Positions 32,480 through 44,598 of a stretch of 64,000 nt of DNA are shown in pieces (position 1 is the stretch's first letter; each line of letters starts with the position of its first letter). This stretch comes from Anaspis maculata (taxonomy: Eukaryota > Arthropoda > Insecta > Coleoptera > Scraptiidae), in NCBI GenBank assembly GCA_949128115.1, contig OX421963.1, positions 33,029,979 through 33,093,978 of the forward strand, read 5' to 3'. The notes beneath the pieces were generated by a model. It ran no database searches, was not told the DNA's origin, and worked only from the letters and a program-made list of their open reading frames with translations. A program made the translations under genes and the position numbers.

Positions 32480-33340
32480 ATAGAGAGAGAGTCTGGAAAA
32501 TTCCAGAATTGATTGGAAATACCGAAGACGAGATGCATGTCGAAGACAAGAGATGATGCAGCAGCAGGGAAAATGTCTAGTACAGAAAGAAAAACTGGAA
32601 GAGAGACGAAGAGGAACAAGATTACTGGCGATTGTGAAACAACTAACGTGGTACTTCAACAGCAACGTGAACAAACTAGAAGAGAAAATAATATCGATGG
32701 AAGCAGTCATTATGACAAAGCTGGAACAACAGGATGATCTTTTCGGCAGGTATGAAGGTGCCGATTTACGATGGAAAAGTCCATGGACCACCTACAAAAG
32801 GCAGTTTGACGTGGCTGCCGAGGCTAATGGATGGAGTGAATAACAAAGCTAGAACACTAGTTCAAGCTCTTGAGACCCAGCATTGGAGCTGCTGCAGGCA
32901 TACGATCCCAGACAGCGAACAGAAGGACTTTGCCAAACTGACCAGGGTGCTGGAGCTCTGCTGTAGGCACAATCACATGCGGCAGATTCATCAGACTCAG
33001 CTGAAGACTAGGACGCAAAGAAACGAAGGAAGCCTACAGAAATTCAAAGCGGAGGCCCTGAGGCTAGTTTACTGGCAATCCAGTCAACATCAGCAATTAT
33101 ACAGGCGATCCACGTTAAGACAGTTGAAGTTTCTCTAAGAACTCATCGCCTTAGGGAGGTGAAATCCGAAGTATATGCCCTGGGTTTCGCATAATCACGA
33201 TAAATCGGCAAAGGAAATGTTTGAGGAACTCCTCGACACTACGTCCCGCGTTTAGACCCCAGGACGACGACGCAAGACTGGAGGAAGGTCGCGCTGCTAC
33301 AACTGTGGAAGGATCGGACATCTGCGACGCGACAGCAGCA
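32480..33340 (+). pseudogene. Ty3/Gypsy gag remnant with zinc knuckle
   Basis: Segments in shifting frames recall insect Gypsy Gag: a Gln-rich N-terminal stretch, SPWTTYKRQFDVAAEANGWS near 32779-32838, a capsid-like tail (QLKTRTQRNEGSLQKFKAEA near 33000) and a CCHC knuckle CYNCGRIGHLRRDS near 33293-33335 whose last Cys is replaced by Ser. Frameshifts and stops are frequent, so the copy is dead. The usual role would be a structural nucleocapsid precursor. Confidence 0.7.
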
Positions 33341-33489
33341 TTGAGAGGCGCGCTGGTTAGCAATCCTCAAGGCCCCCCCAGGAACTACATCGTTTCATTG
33401 CTGAAGAGAACTGCTAATAGCCTCCTTCTCGAGAGAGACTCAATGGGTTAATTACTGTAACTGCGTCTGTGCCGGCGATATAAGGGCCA

Positions 33490-33980
33490 CGGCATCTATC
33501 GTTTGCTTAATAAAAAGAACTGAAATTGATCCTGAAAAGTTGGATGCTGTCAGGGTGTGGTCACGACCAGAAAATCAACACAAGGTTAGGAAAGTTTCCT
33601 TGAGTTATGCATCTACCATACAGACGATTTGTGGAGAAGCTCGCCAATAGTGCTAAAACCGTTGCACAAAGTGACTAAGGGAAAGACTCAGTTCTAATGG
33701 TCCGAGAGATGTTGAGACGCCTACACGACAATAATAAGGGCACTGTGTCGAGACCCATATTGCCTCGGCCACCGGGACAGTCCATCTTGAATACCGATGC
33801 CAGTAATACTCAGAGTGGGGAGGTACTGTCCCAACCTCAGGACGGATAAGAGCGGGTAGTGGAGTACTACAGCAAGGTTTTGTCCAAACCGAAAAGTAAC
33901 TGTGTCACACGTAGGGAGCTACTAGCGATATAATAGTGAAAGCCGTCGATCACGTCCACCAATACCTATACAACCGTGCA
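33490..33980 (+). pseudogene. Ty3/Gypsy pol remnant: end of reverse transcriptase and RNase H
   Basis: After KTEIDPEKLDAVRVW comes a connection region, then ILNTDAS near 33789, VLSQPQDG, ERVVEYYSKVLS and NCVTRRELLAI, the expected order for Gypsy RNase H. A protease and the RT palm with its catalytic YxDD box are missing between the zinc knuckle and this point, so an internal deletion joined gag to the end of RT. Several stops interrupt the frame. Confidence 0.75.
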
Positions 33981-34439
33981 GCAACTACAGCTTCAAAGCC
34001 CAACACCGACCAAGTAAAAGTCATGCCAATACAGACTCTTTTTGTCGAAAGCCAAGCAGAGAAGACTGCAATCACTGCGAGGTGGACCAATGGTATAGAG
34101 TACAAGGCAGTCCCCAGTCCCAGTTGAGATTCCACACAAATGGACCACAGCTAAGGTGGAAAAGGAGTAACAAGAAGATTCTACCATTGACTTGCTGACG
34201 GAAAGGAAAGAGCTCGGACCGAACAGACCGGAATATGCAAAGATCTAAAAAGAAAGACCGGACGCTCTTTGGGTCCAATAAAACTCGTTGAAAATGGAGA
34301 ACGGGCGGTTGAAAAGAGTATGAGAAAGCTCGGATCAACAGCAGGAAGTTTCGTAATTGGTGTTCCTTTGTTCCCCAAGACACGGGTGAAGAGATGTCCT
34401 GAGAGAGGTGCATGATAGCGCTACCGGAAGACATCTTGG

Positions 34440-34830
34440 AATCAATAATCAGCTAGCGAAGGTAGATACAGAGGTTTTACTTGGCGAACTGCTGGAACGA
34501 CATGGAAGCCTGGTATCGACAGCGCGAGATCTGTGCAGCTAGCAAGGAACCAAAAACTCATAGCCGAAAACAGCTTGGCACGAATAAGGTAGAGGGGTAC
34601 TGGATTCGAAGTGGCACTGGAGCTGCACTCCGCCCAAGGACGGAGTTTCGAATCGAATGTATTCCAAAGTATCTGTGCGTTGCTCGAAATACAGAAGACC
34701 AGAACGATTCCCCTTCACCCACGTACAGGGCAACACCTGTCAAAGGTCGTCGACGAAAATCAGCGAGACTCTGATCGTCACCTACGGCTATTCCCAATGG
34801 TTTATCGGTATTACGATAAAACGCGGGAGT
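34440..34830 (+). pseudogene. Ty3/Gypsy integrase remnant
   Basis: DMEAWYRQREICAASKEPKT near 34501 corresponds to the Cys half of the HHCC zinc site (partly mutated). Farther on, ELHSAQGRSFESNVFQ and KTRTIPLHP recall the end of the catalytic core; the D of the usual HSDQG is replaced by A. Frame changes separate the blocks, and part of the core is deleted. No 3' LTR is recognised after 34830. Confidence 0.75.
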
Positions 34831-36559
34831 CAGGAGAGTTCTGTGGTTTGGAGATTTTTCCTGGTTTCTTTCTACAGCGTGGGGCTAGCGCTGTATTGCC
34901 GTATATTTTCTACTGCGGCCACTTCAAGTAGTAAGTATCCACTTCGTTTTCGAAACATTCCACCGTGACCGGCGTGACCCCCCACAGTACAGTTCTCAGT
35001 GGCTTCACCAATGATGCGCTTCTTAATAGTGTTAGCAAAGGGAAGCGTCTACAATGATTGTCTGGGAAAAATTACCCGCCATGTGCCGCCATAATCTAGC
35101 GAGGCACAGCTAAAACAACTTTTTTGGAACATTAATGAAAGCATACCTGTTTCAGATTACACTAATGCAGGAAAGTAAAATATAAAAGAACCGTGTAAGT
35201 GCACGCCAATGTATGACCCTCTCCAACGTCGACCAAAGGGCGTCGTGCAACGAACACTTTCGCCATCGCTTCCCCTCCCCCCCCCCATCACATCGGATTC
35301 ATCCATCCGCCAATTTTCCCGCCGAAGGGCGTCACGGATGATGCAAACCCAGAAAATATACCTATACCTAAGCCCGCACACACACATACATACACACACA
35401 CACATACAGACGGCGACCGCCGCGTCGCGACGCCCGAAAATCTCTGCGGACGTAATGCGCGCAGGAAATGGGTGTCGAAATTCTATTTGCATGGACTAAT
35501 TTGCGAAGCGAAATATAAATTATTGCTTTTTAAATACGATTTTGCGATGATGATGGGAACGGAAAATGCCGACATCGGCGGATGGACGGCCAATTAGCCC
35601 GCTAACATTGCCGAGATAAAGCGCTGGACCACAATAAATAAAAAAATAGATATTCCTAATACAATTACCTTTGACTTTTTCTCCAGCTCCAAACATGCGC
35701 TAGACTTGAATTCGATGCAAGCATCGAAACTGCAAGACAGCTTCATCGTTGAGTTTCTGCGGAGATGGCAAGTTGCAGGGTCTGATCTTTAAGGTGCAAA
35801 AAGTCAGTGAATCTTGACATCTCAAAAGGTCAAGATTTGAACAATGATAATGGATATAAGTCCAGGTTTAACCATCAAAGCCAGGCAATATAATTAAAAA
35901 TTTGAATCTGAATCAAATCTGCGCATAGAGACGACCAATAAAAAACCTTTCAATTCAGTCCATAATGAACCCTAATTGAAAACAGAGTCCCTAATAGTCT
36001 TAAAAGGTTCCAATAAAGCTCTTTTAGCGGCATGTCCTTCCACAGTATTTAGCGTGTCACATTCCCAAATAAACTAATCTATTTAGGGGGGATCCGACTA
36101 TGGCATCAGCACTGGAAAAACGACTCCAAAGGAAAAATCAGTACTATCGTACAATGGTGATTTACTCTTGACCTGTTTTGGTGACAGGACAATCCGAGCA
36201 CCCGAGGAGCAGTTTGCGACCCAACGTTGCTCACCAACACACCAACATAACCTCAACACTTATGTGCATCGTAACCATGACTTACAATCCATGAGTCAAT
36301 CAATGTAGTACCTACATACTTCTAAAACACATGGAAATACATTAACTGACAGATTTCGATAAGATGTAATCAACATCAGACTCATCGAACCGCAATGTGG
36401 TGTTTGGATGTTTGTTGTTGGAGGTGTAAGTGTGATTAGCATTGGACGCCCGCGCCGGTACGTTTCTGACTTCATCCGTCTCCCTGGCTACGCTCTCGGT
36501 TTTCCTCTGTACACTGCCGTACTGCCGGCTGCAGATACTCGGGGAGCCTCCAAAGGAGG
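34831..36559. other. Anonymous DNA with a CA-rich microsatellite at 35380-35415
   Basis: The stretch 35200-35640 is lower in repeats and mixes GC-rich and AT-rich blocks, compatible with host sequence. No exon is recognisable. Confidence 0.45.
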
Positions 36560-36660
36560 AGCCATCAGCAAGCTCAGAATCGGATGAGACCCGCCTATTG
36601 GCACTACTTCCCGGCGGTTACCCATCCAAGTTCTGTACCGGCTCAGCGTTGCTGCAGTAG
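36560..36660 (-). repeat. 5S-rRNA-like fragment, possibly a 5S-derived SINE head
   Basis: Read on the minus strand, GCAACGCTGAGCCGG then GAACTTGGATGGGTAACCGC resembles the internal promoter half of 5S rRNA (around GTACTTGGATGGG-GACCGCC). The 5' half of 5S is not recognisable, so this is not a functional 5S gene. A 5S-derived SINE or promoter fragment is the simplest reading. Confidence 0.4.
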
Positions 36661-37796
36661 AGTTATGGAGCGCTGTACTACACGCTATTCGCTCGTTTAT
36701 TTTTTCAATTTTTTTTATTTCTTTCAATGATTGTTTTTGGCGTTTCAAAGAATCTTGTTATAATCGTATATTATTCTTTTTGAGCAATAAATAATAATAA
36801 TTCGGTCGGCACAGTTACTTCCTTTGATCAACTACACTACAACTGACCAAACCTCGCACTAACTAACGTAAGTCTGAATATAGTCGATTTTTTAGTAGTA
36901 TGGGCAAAATTTTAGATTTGGCATTGTAAACTACCGCTTTCCCGAGTCATCTGGGATTTGAAAAAAAGGTTATGTTAGTGTCGCGATGTCAAACCCGAAA
37001 GCTCCGATATTTTGAGCCAATTTTAAAAATTCGGCGATCTTGGCTGCATTAGAGCTCGTCTTGACCCGTGCTTGAAGCCACTAGCGTTCCTGCTTTTTGG
37101 AAGTTGCGTTTTTCAACACCTACCTTCAAAATCAAGTTTGACTCGACTCCCACTCATTGTCACATATTTATATATTGGGCAGAGCGTTCTTGAAAGTTTG
37201 GGCCGTAGCTTAAAACCGTTTCTACTAAAGTTATCTTATGCCACCTGCTTCGGTGACTTCGTCCAGGTATGTGGGGATCAGGAACGAAAAATCACGCACA
37301 GGAGATGCAATTTGTCTGGCAAACACTATCAAGTTTGAATTTAAACCCAAAAACTGAATAAGTATTACATGCTTTACTACTTGACAGTTCGACACCACAA
37401 AAAAATACGACTATGGTTTATTGACTTTTATTTTTAAATAAAAGTTAGAGCCATACTCTTTCATTCATGAATGAGTGAGCTTGGCCAATAGCAGCGCCTA
37501 TTTATTATTTAGTTCGAGAACAGAACCAAGTTTAGCGTACTGGAAGTTCTAGAACTGATTGTTCAGTGCTTCAGTGCAGCATTATATCAGAAAAAACGTA
37601 TGAGCGTGCACTATTCCCCGAAAGACAAAGCTGAAGAACGAAAGACACGAACAAGTGCATTCCCACTGGTCAAAGTCAGACTCACCTTGGAGACACAAAT
37701 TAAGGGGTTTCTGACGCGACTAAAAAAGTTGTTGACGAGGATCGGTTTTATTTTATTTTTTTCGTCAAGTAGAAACTCCTCCAAAAAGAAAATGCA
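36661..37796. other. Anonymous DNA, no gene seen
   Basis: A small inverted pair at about 37413-37455 (ATGGTTTATTGACTTTTATT / AAATAAAAGTTAGAGCCAT) is the only structure seen. Confidence 0.45.
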
Positions 37797-38160
37797 GGGG
37801 CAATGCTATGAAATTTTGAAAATTTCTAAAAAAATTGAAAATTTTTGATTTTGATTTTTGAAAACTTAAAAACTACATAGCATCGACAATGCATCTTTCC
37901 TCAAGAAAGTCGCATGCCAAATTTGAACTTTCTGTTTTCAAAAAAAGGTACCAAAAATCATTTCACGTGGCATGAAAGAGTGAATAATTAGTAGAAATCA
38001 TTTTTGGTACCTTTTTTTTGAAAATAGGAAGTTCAAATTTGGCATGCGACTTTCTTGAGGAAAGATGCATTGTCGATGCTATCTAGTTTTTCAATTTTCA
38101 AAAATCAAAATTTATCGAATTTATTTGGAAATTTTCAAACTTTGATAGCAATGGCCGGAT
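37797..38160. mobile_element. Palindromic element of about 360 bp
   Basis: The arms pair across GATAGCATCGACAATGCATC, GAAAGTCGCATGCCAAATTT and AAAAAGGTACCAAAAATCAT, meeting around 37980. Outer limits are approximate and no target duplication is evident. Confidence 0.65.
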
Positions 38161-39948
38161 GTCAGGAAATAAGCTTACAAAACAGATCATGCTCTAATCG
38201 GCTAAGGTTTTTCAACTGGCATAATGACATGATTAGCTTGGAAGACGACTTCTCCATCCGCTACTGGCAGTTTTTCGGACACTTGAGCAATCACATCGCT
38301 CAAGTCTGGGCTGGACTGTTGATATTTGTTGCATATTTTGAACACATAACTTCCGGTTTTCGGGTTACCCGAAACTCAACATTGAAAGAAACGTCAAACT
38401 GCTTGTTTCGTTGGTTCCCCAATTATTTTGACATTTGTAAAACGCCATCTAGCGGCAACTTTTTTTGAATAGGTACATATATATATATATATTCGTTTGG
38501 GTTTCGTTTCAGGCACAGTCTGAATTTATATGTCAAATGACGTTACGTAAGTATCAGACTTAAATTTGGAATAAATTGGAAAACTCGATCCATCAAAGTA
38601 TAAATTACCATACCTACGTCTCTGAAACGCTTATGTACATGATATGATATTTCGCCAACATTGTATCTGTAATATCTCCGATATTAAACCTCTTATTCGC
38701 TATTAACCTGTTTATGATGGACGTATACTTTTATATCTATTTTATCTGTGCTGATGCCGCCCCTACGTTATTTGTGTATCGGTATCGGTTTATATGAAAA
38801 GTAATCAATAAGAAAAGGTCCCTATTATTTGATACCCGCGACATTAGCAACCGCAGATCGCATCAGATTGCGCCTTGATGGAACCTGATGATGTCCTTTA
38901 TTCCGCAGCATGATGCACCCTGCTCAAAAAAAAGTTCGAGAACATCCCTCTTGAGATAGCCGCCGTGCATACAAAGTAATACTTTTCTATATATTTATAC
39001 TTATCAGATTAAAGATATTACATTGGTACTTATATTCACATGTGTCCAATGATATTGCGACTGGTGAAGAAAGAGCAAGAATTGTCATTGCGCGGGAATT
39101 TTTGCCGGGTGTAACTCGCGTTTTACATTGTGTTCATTCCTTGGGAGTTGCTAATATATTTTAGATGAGTGCAGTATATTTTTATGTGCGGAACTGAATC
39201 TAACCAAACTCCCCGCGTTTCCATTTTATATTCAAAGAGTCATTCCGTCAGTGCGTTTTACATTTAAGTGTGCTTCCTTTATTGTGGAAAAGAACCGTGC
39301 GCATACATTTATGATTTGAAATGGAGATGATTGTAACAGCTGATGAATTCTTACTAATTGACAACTCAATTCGACAGCGATAAATTATCAAAATCGGGGA
39401 AGTGTTTGTGGTCTAGTTAAAATCCCTAAATTAAATAAGGCGATATTGATTTAAATACCCTGCCATACAGAGAGATTGGTTCTATCATACCTTGATTCAT
39501 GCCATGTTCAATTCAGATGGAAGGGTTATGCGGACCACCAGCTACTTGCTTTCACTCGTCTATTCTGGTCGTATAATTTAGGATAGCTTATTGCGTTAAA
39601 TATTTTATCCATTCTATCAAATATCAATCAAACATAAAATAATAATTGTAGTGTAATATTTTATAACAAAATTTCAGCTTCAAAAAGTTGAGAACTAGAA
39701 ACGATTCGTTATCCTTTTGCTCAGAATTCCGAACACACCATTGCTCTAACAGTTCAATCAATCGACAACAAAACCTACTGAAGACGAAAACCGTAAAGCC
39801 TGTCAACCTAGAGAAAACTTCCAACGGGACGAATAGCTATAAAAACATAATTCACCCAAAAGTGACAAGTACCTAATAGATACTCAACAGGCGTATTTTG
39901 AGGCGAGAAGGTAAAACATTCCCTGCCAAAGACAGTAATAGTATATTA
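38161..39948. other. Anonymous DNA, no gene seen
   Basis: A minus-strand frame of about 57 codons at 38200-38375 (contains SDVIAQVSEKLPVADGEVV) looks protein-like but has no recognised family or splice context. The remainder is AT-rich and featureless. Confidence 0.4.
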
Positions 39949-40219
39949 CATACCGAGACGGGAAATACATCATTACTGCTAAGGGCACAGAGACAGCCTC
40001 CAGGCAATGCTCAATGCAAGACAATGCCTGGAGGCTCTCTGTGCCCTTAACAGTAATGATGTACGGGGTGTTTATAAGAAACTGTGATCGCAGCAGGCAT
40101 GGGTCAGGCCGAAAACCGCAGTAACAGGCGGAATTGTAGTGATCGAAAGCGGATTCCAAAGGCGATGCGATCACAGACATTTATAAACACCCGGTATTTC
40201 CCGTCTCGGTATGTAACTA
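39949..40219. mobile_element. Hairpin element, TIR TTACATACCGAGACGGGAAA, with nested insertion
   Basis: Inverted ends near 39949 and 40219 enclose a strong stem, AAGGGCACAGAGA...CCTCCAGGCA, that pairs with 40020-40063. The right arm is broken by a 131-bp TA element (40064-40194). A related single terminus ends at 40885. Confidence 0.75.
40064..40194. mobile_element. 131-bp TA-flanked hairpin nested in the 39949-40219 element
   Basis: Ends CGGGGTGTTTATAA and TTATAAACACCCGG, TA at 40062-40063 and 40195-40196. The left arm of the host hairpin reads the empty site (AATGATG-TA-TTTCCCG on the minus strand). Inside, ACTGTGATCGCA pairs with TGCGATCACAG. Confidence 0.85.
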
Positions 40220-40784
40220 TATTATTCACAACTATTATTGTAATAGACATATTACTATAACTTTTAAAACTTTGGAAAGAGATGGGTTGTTGACTTTTAC
40301 TTTTCGCTTCCGCGTAATCGCGGTAACCATTTTCCGCCCCGGGTGGAAAATGCATGGCCTTCGTGACTGAGTGACAGTTGACACTGACACTGTTGAGTGT
40401 TGAGTTGACAAAAAATAGCCTGTGGGCTCAGCTCATGGTGAGTTCGGAAATGCAAAATGAGTGACTTATTCTCCGAGCCACTTCGTGACGTTTGGTATTA
40501 ACTTTTATTTGGAGTTGTGGAGTAATAAGAGCAGCTCATCATGATCTGCACATCGCTACTACTGGTGGACGTGGACATTTCCAGAAAACTTCATAACGTA
40601 ATATCTAGTTACGAAATTACAATAGTCAGTTTTTTCAATAAACTAAAATGTCAAAATAGCTTGCAAAGCCTATACATGATATTGATGGGTTTGTGAACAT
40701 AAAATAAAGCACAATGAAGCCTAATAAATTGATTGTATATATACCTATTTTGCTATTAGGTGTTCAAAATGGTTGTGAATAAAA

Positions 40785-40885
40785 TAGTATACATACTCTC
40801 AACGGCAAGAGCTTTATTTAACGCTTCGCTCGCAGATATCTTTGCTCTCAGCGGTAAATAAAGCGCTTCCCGCCTCGGTATGTAA
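40785..40885. repeat. Small hairpin repeat abutting a TA palindrome
   Basis: GCTTTATTTAACGCTTCGC near 40809 partly inverts against GGTAAATAAAGCGCTTCCCG near 40853. The right end (CGGTATGTAA) matches the termini of 39949-40219. Confidence 0.5.
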
Positions 40886-40887
40886 TA

Positions 40888-41466
40888 CAGGGTGTTTCAG
40901 GGATGATAGCAAAAAATTCAACTGTGGGTAGATCTCGTCAAAATATGACGAAAGCAATAAATCATTTTGCAAAGTTCGGCCTAATGACGAAGATACAGCC
41001 CTCCAAAGTTCACTTTTTTCGGATTTCAAAAATTTGTAACTCAGGAACGTTTCGACAAATTTAGCTTCAATTCAGCTAAAGCTGGTTTGTCATAATTATC
41101 TATCAACCTGCCAAATTTGGAAAGAATCCAACCAGTGGTGTAGGAGTTATGAGGGTCAATAATTTAGAAGCATTCGAAGAAAAGTTGACCTTAAGTGACC
41201 CCATAACTTCTACGCCACTGATTGGATTCTTTCCAAATTTGTCAGGTTGATAGATGATAATGACAAACCAGCTTATGCTGAATTAAAGCTGAATTTGTTG
41301 AAACGTTCCTTAGTTACAAATTTTTGAAATCCGAAAAAAGTGAACTTTGAAGGGCTGTATCTTCGTCATTAGGCCGAACTTTGCAAAATGGTATATATGT
41401 TTTTGTCATATTTTGACGAGATCTATTCACAGTTTAATTTTTTGCTATCATCTCTGAAACACCCTG
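40888..41466. mobile_element. TA-flanked palindromic element, TIR CAGGGTGTTTCAGGGATGAT
   Basis: Arms of about 285 bp run from CAGGGTGTTTCAG at 40888 to CTGAAACACCCTG at 41466, flanked by TA at 40886-40887 and 41467-41468. The two arms differ at scattered sites. No coding capacity. Confidence 0.85.
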
Positions 41467-41616
41467 TATACTATTATCCAGAAGTTAGGAAACATCGGGT
41501 TAAAAATAATTAGAAACACCCGTCTGCAGGTGAAGTTCCAAGTAACTTAGGATAATTTCACTTGCAAGTTGCTTGTATCATTTACTGGGGTACATGCCAT
41601 GAGATGGGATCATATA

Positions 41617-42695
41617 CCGGGTGATCATTTGAAAACTATCCACCTGCAATAACTCCCGATCCCTAGTGAATATTTTTTCGAACAAAAACAGGTCGATTTT
41701 TATATCGAGGGGGACATCCAAAACATACATTGGCAAATTTCTATATTCACCCCCCTCGCCCCCACTCACCCCAACTTTGAAATTTCAAATGACACTACCT
41801 ACCTTGCGATACATCAAATTGAAGGAAATTAAATTCTCTTTCTGAAAAAAATATTTTAAATTTTTTTAACCCCACCCCTTTTTCCCTAAACATTCTCTGA
41901 CTGTCCTATTTTATATTCTGGACCCCTCATTTTTTTCTCAATTTAGTCGGCGTCATCCTAGATAGCATCGAAGAAGAAAATTCTCGGTGGAAAAAGTGCT
42001 ACCCAAATTCACCCCTTTGCTCTCCCCCACCTCAACTCCAAATTTAACGAAGCACCACCTACTTTGTGATACATCAAATCGAAGGAAATTGAATTCTCTT
42101 TCCAAAAAGAATTTTTTTTGAAATTTTCTACCCCTCCCCCAATAAATTGGCCATTTGGAGTATTCTAGGGGGAAATGGGGGGCTTTAAAAATTGTGAAAA
42201 AATCTTTTTCTGGAAGAGAATTCAATTTCCTTCAATTTGATGTGTTACAAAGTGGGTATTGACATTTTAAATTTTTAAGGTCAGGTGGGGGGAGCGAAGG
42301 GGTAAATTTGGGTGGCACTTTTTTATAGAAAATTTTCTCTTTCGATGCTGTGCAGGATGACGTTTACTGTATTGAAGGGAAATGGAGGTCAAGAATATTG
42401 ACTTGGACACTCAGAGAATGTTAGGAAGAACGGGGGGTGGGGTTGAAAAATTTAAAAATATTTTTTTTAGAAAGAGAATTCAATTCTCTTCAATTTTATG
42501 TATCGCAAGATAGGTGATGTCATTTGAAATTTTAAAGTTGGGGTGAGTGGGGGCGAGGGGGCTTAAGATATAAATTCTCCAATGTATGTTTTAGATGTCC
42601 CCCTCGATATAAAAATCGACCTGTTTTTGCTCAAAGACATTTGCACTAGGAATCTGGAGATATTGCAGGAGGATAGTTTTCAAATGATCACCCGG
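41617..42695. mobile_element. Full-length CCGGGTGATC palindrome
   Basis: TA-CCGGGTGATCATTTGAAAAC and inverse bound 1,079 bp; arms of about 500 bp meet near 42170. The body contains CCACCC-rich tracts and GATACATCAAAT(T/C)GAAGG. Related copies: 30423-30927 (one arm deleted) and 19616-20010 (one arm). This is the reference copy of the family in the window. Confidence 0.85.
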
Positions 42696-44365
42696 TATAC
42701 ATATGTTGAGGTAATTGATTCGAGAGGTTTCTTGAGGACTGAATTATTGAGTGCTCGCAAAATTTTCAGTCAGTCAAAAAATTATCGGGTATAATATGCA
42801 ATGAGTGCAATGAAAATTACCGATAATTCTGAAAAAATGCGTGTTGCCTGAAAACTGCACGAGTTTGTTTTCTCTGTTGTTCGAAAGCTAAAAGAGCCCG
42901 ACCCCTAGAATTATCTGGTTCTTTTCATTGCAAGAGTGGTATTCGGAAGAACATTTCCCGAATCATTCTACAAATTATTCACATATTATTTCACACTACA
43001 ATAAAATTGATGATACATGAATAGCCACCTAACTGTACTGAGCCGCAAAACAGAAAAGAGAACCAGAGGCTGACGAAATAAGACTGATCATACAAAACAA
43101 CGGTAAGTTCCAAGCTCCATGAAAATCGTTCCACTACTAATAAGAAATTTCAATATGGCGGCAGAGCATCATTTGTCCAAAATCTGATGTATTTTGATGA
43201 AATTCACATCGCCTGCGAATTTCACTCAAATCGGACCACTTTCAGAGAAAGGACCCCGCACGTTTCTTATGGAAAATGGGTCTCGGTCAAATTCCCTAAT
43301 TTTTTTATATGTTGTAGCCGCATTTGACTCGAGCCAAAATCCATCGTCCGTTACGTAAAAAAATGGACAGTTCTTTTTCTATAAGGGGTTGAAGATGGGT
43401 TATTTCAAAGTAAAGAAATATGTTCCAAAGTAAGTGGGAACATTTCAAGGTCCTTTCTAACATATATGGCTCATGAAAATTCCCTTTTCCTTTTGTGAAA
43501 AAATCAACCCTCTCCCTCACCCCCAACCCCTAGTTGAGAGTATCAAATCCGAAATTACGTTTGAAAGTCATGCAAATGGTTCTATTTTGTCAAATTAATA
43601 ATTTTGGCACAAATTGTCTTTCCAACCCCCAAGGGTGGGGTTGAAAAAAAAACATCGGTCAATTTGGCTGAATTTCTGATATTGTGCTTTATCAGCTACG
43701 CTGAACAAGATTACCAAGGGAAAACTCATACGTATGACCAGTTTCCACCCCACAGAGGGTTGAAGTTGTCTACAATGAATCATGAAACATTCTTCCATGT
43801 CATAAACCAAATGAATGGAAATAGTGAACTTTCATATCATCTTGTTTCGTGAAAATGTCTATTCTTCAAAAATAATTTCAACCCCGTACCTCATCCCCTA
43901 TCCCTGTTTCTGAACATCATATTCGAAATAAATCTTGAAAATGTAGGAGGTCTACGGTCGGATTATCTGCATCTGATTGTAAATCCCCTCTCAAAATTCA
44001 CTTCCACTATGCTTATGTTAGCACCCTTACAGCAGGCTAGGATATTTTTTTTTAATGATTTTTTGCCTGGATTAATATTAAAAATATTGGTGTTTCTATC
44101 AAGCTTCAATTTCACAGCAGTTTATTATGTCTACCTGTACCTCGACCTGTACCTAATTCCTTATTTTCTTCTTTTGTTCGGATACACCTCTATTTATAGC
44201 TCGATTTATAGTTTAGATTGAAGAATTTAATGTCATCTGAAGCGAAAGCTGCTCAAATGCTCAGTCAAGGCAAAATATTATGTCACACTTTTATTCCAGC
44301 TACTGCGACTATTTGAAGGATGAAATAAAAATAATTATAATTTTCAAGGTTTATTCCGAATATAA

Positions 44366-44596
44366 GCTCGGCCCGTGAAAACTAGTAAAAACGCAATCGA
44401 CAACATCACCACTTATGCCCAAAAAACCAGCAATGATGTCCAACAAACTGGCCCAACGGAAAATAGCTCCCCACATAATATTGCACCTTCTTCACAGCAA
44501 CAAACACAAAACAACCTTGAAATAATGATGACAAAAATGATGGACAAGATGGACAAGGTGCTCGACTTACTAATAGCTCTGATTGCCAAGATATAA
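44366..44596 (+). pseudogene. LINE ORF1 C-terminal fragment
   Basis: About 77 codons, Gln/Asn-rich, ending in a Met-rich helix (LEIMMTKMMDKMDKVLDLL) just before the ORF2 start. ORF1 of Jockey elements encodes an RNA-binding Gag-like protein with zinc knuckles; those are missing here through 5' truncation. ORF1 and ORF2 are separated by only two bases (TAA at 44594-44596, ATG at 44599). Confidence 0.6.
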
Positions 44597-44598
44597 TA

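Noticed and set aside
36560..36660. Functional 5S rRNA gene
   Set aside because: Only the internal-promoter half is recognisable; the 5' half and terminal pairing are absent.
38055..38468. 137-codon plus-strand frame
   Set aside because: Its first third is a palindrome arm, and the rest is also open on the minus strand; no known domain on either strand.
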